Positions 5,921 through 6,868 of a stretch of DNA of 6,868 nt are shown here, one piece after another; positions within the stretch are counted from its first letter, which is position 1, and every line of letters begins with the position of its first letter. Source of the stretch: JAVBOW01 sp031551595 (GTDB taxonomy: Bacteria > Bacteroidota > Bacteroidia > Bacteroidales > Rikenellaceae); contig JAVBNK010000058.1 in NCBI GenBank assembly GCA_031551595.1, forward strand, positions 1-6,868. Reading direction: 5' to 3'. Under the pieces are notes generated by a model. It was given only the letters and a program-made list of their open reading frames with translations, was not told the origin of the DNA and made no database searches. The position numbers were made by a program, and so were the translations under genes.

Positions 5921-6082
5921 AGAGCTTGTTTGAATTTTATTACAGAAGTCATTCAAGAGCTATTTTTGTTCCTTTTCAACTCGCTTTCGAGGCGGATAGT
6001 GGTCCTGTTTAACGAAAAACCGAGTTAAACAGGGGCGAAAAGAGCCTCAAAAGACGAAAGTGAGGAATTTTAAACAAGCTCT
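5921..6082. repeat. 162-bp self-complementary intergenic element
   Basis: Its ends are perfect 11-base inverted repeats, AGAGCTTGTTT (5921-5931) and its complement at 6072-6082, with imperfect pairing continuing inward. Nested inside are CTCGCTTTCG (5980-5989) with CGAAAGTGAG (6055-6064, one G-T wobble), AGGC (5990-5993) with GCCT (6044-6047), and CCTGTTTAAC (6004-6013) with GTTAAACAGG (6024-6033, perfect). The whole piece could fold into one long arm. The right end overlaps the first base of the 4hbD stop codon. There is no open frame, no T-run and no target duplication that I can see. It may be a dispersed intergenic repeat of MITE or BIME type, or a processing or stability element in the operon transcript between 4hbD and sucD. 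Confidence 0.65.
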
Positions 6083-6868
6083 CAATACAACTTTGCGAAC
6101 ACGCCCCGGATTTCCGCCTCCGACAGGGGCACGTAGTTATTGTTCAGCAGGCGCTGTTGCTTTTCCAGCACGCTCCGGGTAAAGCCGTCGATATCGGCCC
6201 CGGCCATGCCGTAGGTTTTCAGCGGGTTTTTGGAAATGAGCCGCCCCAACAACTCGTCGAGCGCGTCGTAAACCCTGTCGGCCGTCGTGCCGAGCAGCCC
6301 GGCGTAAAGTTCGTCCACCTCGCGGATGATCCCCGAGGGGTTCTTGCTGCGGTAAAGCTTGAAAATCTCGGTAAAGAATTGGTAATTGGCCTCGCCGTGC
6401 GCCACATGGTAAGTACCGCCGAGCGGATACGAAAGCGCGTGCACGGCGCCTACTCCTGTATTGCCGAACGCGATGCCGGCATAGTTGCTCGCGATGAGCA
6501 TCTCTTCAAGACGCTCCATACGGTAGTCCGGCCCGTTGGCCGCGATGCCGCGGAATACCTCCACAATGATGCGGATCGCCTCGCGGCAGTACATCTGCGT
6601 ATAGGGGTTCGATCTGGGCGACACGTACGATTCCGTAGCGTGGATCAGCGCGTCGATCGCACTGAACGCGTAGAACTTAAACGGCAGGCCCTTCAGCAAT
6701 TCCGGGATCAGCACCGCATCGTCCGCCAGCAGCGCGTCGTCCGCCAGGCCCATCTTCGTGCCGCGCGACCTGAGCTCGGCGATCGAGATGTTGGTCACCT
6801 CGCTGCCCGTGCCGCACGTCGTCGGGACGATGACCAGTTTTTTTTCCTTAATAATAGGAATTTTACGC
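6082..6868 (-). CDS. 4hbD: 4-hydroxybutyrate dehydrogenase, iron-type (5'-truncated by window)
   Basis: The C-terminal 261 residues of a group III (iron-type) alcohol dehydrogenase are visible; roughly the first 110 residues, including the NAD-binding N-terminus, lie beyond the right edge. It would reduce succinate semialdehyde to 4-hydroxybutyrate. VPTTCGTGSE (visible residues 14-23) is a family hallmark. Expected metal ligands are Asp72 and His76 in DALIHATESYVSP, His143 in VHALSYPLG and His157 in AHGEANY; the 14-residue spacing of the last two matches E. coli FucO. The second His of the FucO HGMAH motif is Tyr147 here, as in C. kluyveri 4hbD from memory. Similarity to that enzyme is high through to the final KLY. 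Translation is continuous to the window edge, so a GTG at 6796-6798 is internal, not the start. Neighbouring sucD supplies its substrate. Confidence 0.9.
   Translation of the reverse strand, partial: RKIPIIKEKKLVIVPTTCGTGSEVTNISIAELRSRGTKMGLADDALLADDAVLIPELLKGLPFKFYAFSAIDALIHATESYVSPRSNPYTQMYCREAIRIIVEVFRGIAANGPDYRMERLEEMLIASNYAGIAFGNTGVGAVHALSYPLGGTYHVAHGEANYQFFTEIFKLYRSKNPSGIIREVDELYAGLLGTTADRVYDALDELLGRLISKNPLKTYGMAGADIDGFTRSVLEKQQRLLNNNYVPLSEAEIRGVFAKLY

Noticed and set aside
4569..5933. 454-codon plus-strand open frame opposite sucD
   Set aside because: It is antisense to an unmistakable SucD; the composition is dominated by Arg, His, Asp and Leu as expected of a complement frame.

Overview
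The window holds five leftward (minus-strand) genes that fit part of the succinate/4-hydroxybutyrate route to butyryl-CoA. Left of them lies about 1.1 kb of gene-free, repeat-rich DNA, and the far left edge carries the last 35 codons of an unidentified rightward gene. High GC, A-rich leaders without clear Shine-Dalgarno sites, and the gene content suggest an anaerobic gut Bacteroidales, perhaps Alistipes or another Rikenellaceae. That assignment is inference from memory of such genomes, not a database result.

In transcription order (right to left): (i) the C-terminal 261 residues of an iron-type alcohol dehydrogenase closely resembling Clostridium kluyveri 4-hydroxybutyrate dehydrogenase (4hbD; 5' end outside the window); (ii) a CoA-acylating aldehyde dehydrogenase closely resembling SucD, succinate-semialdehyde dehydrogenase; (iii) an acyl-CoA dehydrogenase, probably butyryl-CoA dehydrogenase; (iv) etfB; (v) etfA. 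Together they could convert succinyl-CoA to succinate semialdehyde to 4-hydroxybutyrate, and later crotonyl-CoA to butyryl-CoA, with electrons passing through EtfAB. The two linking enzymes (4-hydroxybutyrate CoA-transferase and 4-hydroxybutyryl-CoA dehydratase) are not in the window and may lie upstream or elsewhere.

Spacing is uneven. There are 12 bases between sucD and the acyl-CoA dehydrogenase gene and 12 between etfB and etfA. There are 218 bases between the dehydrogenase gene and etfB, and 187 between 4hbD and sucD, where a 162-base self-complementary element fills most of the gap.

The gene-free stretch, about 229-1359, is the most unusual part. It contains two diverged, collinear copies of a non-coding module bounded by three copies of a G-rich motif (388-886), including strong hairpins and palindromes. 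It also has a 9-bp minisatellite (501-541), a 10-C run, a seven-unit 38/39-bp tandem array (986-1260), and a compact 82-bp element with perfect 32-bp inverted repeats (about 1261-1342). That element sits in the end of the array and looks like a MITE or fused ends of an insertion sequence. A good intrinsic terminator (190-228) closes the rightward gene at the left edge.

I see no tRNA, rRNA, CRISPR array, riboswitch or transposase gene. I did not find convincing evidence of a wholly new system. The repeat cluster is the best candidate for something undescribed.
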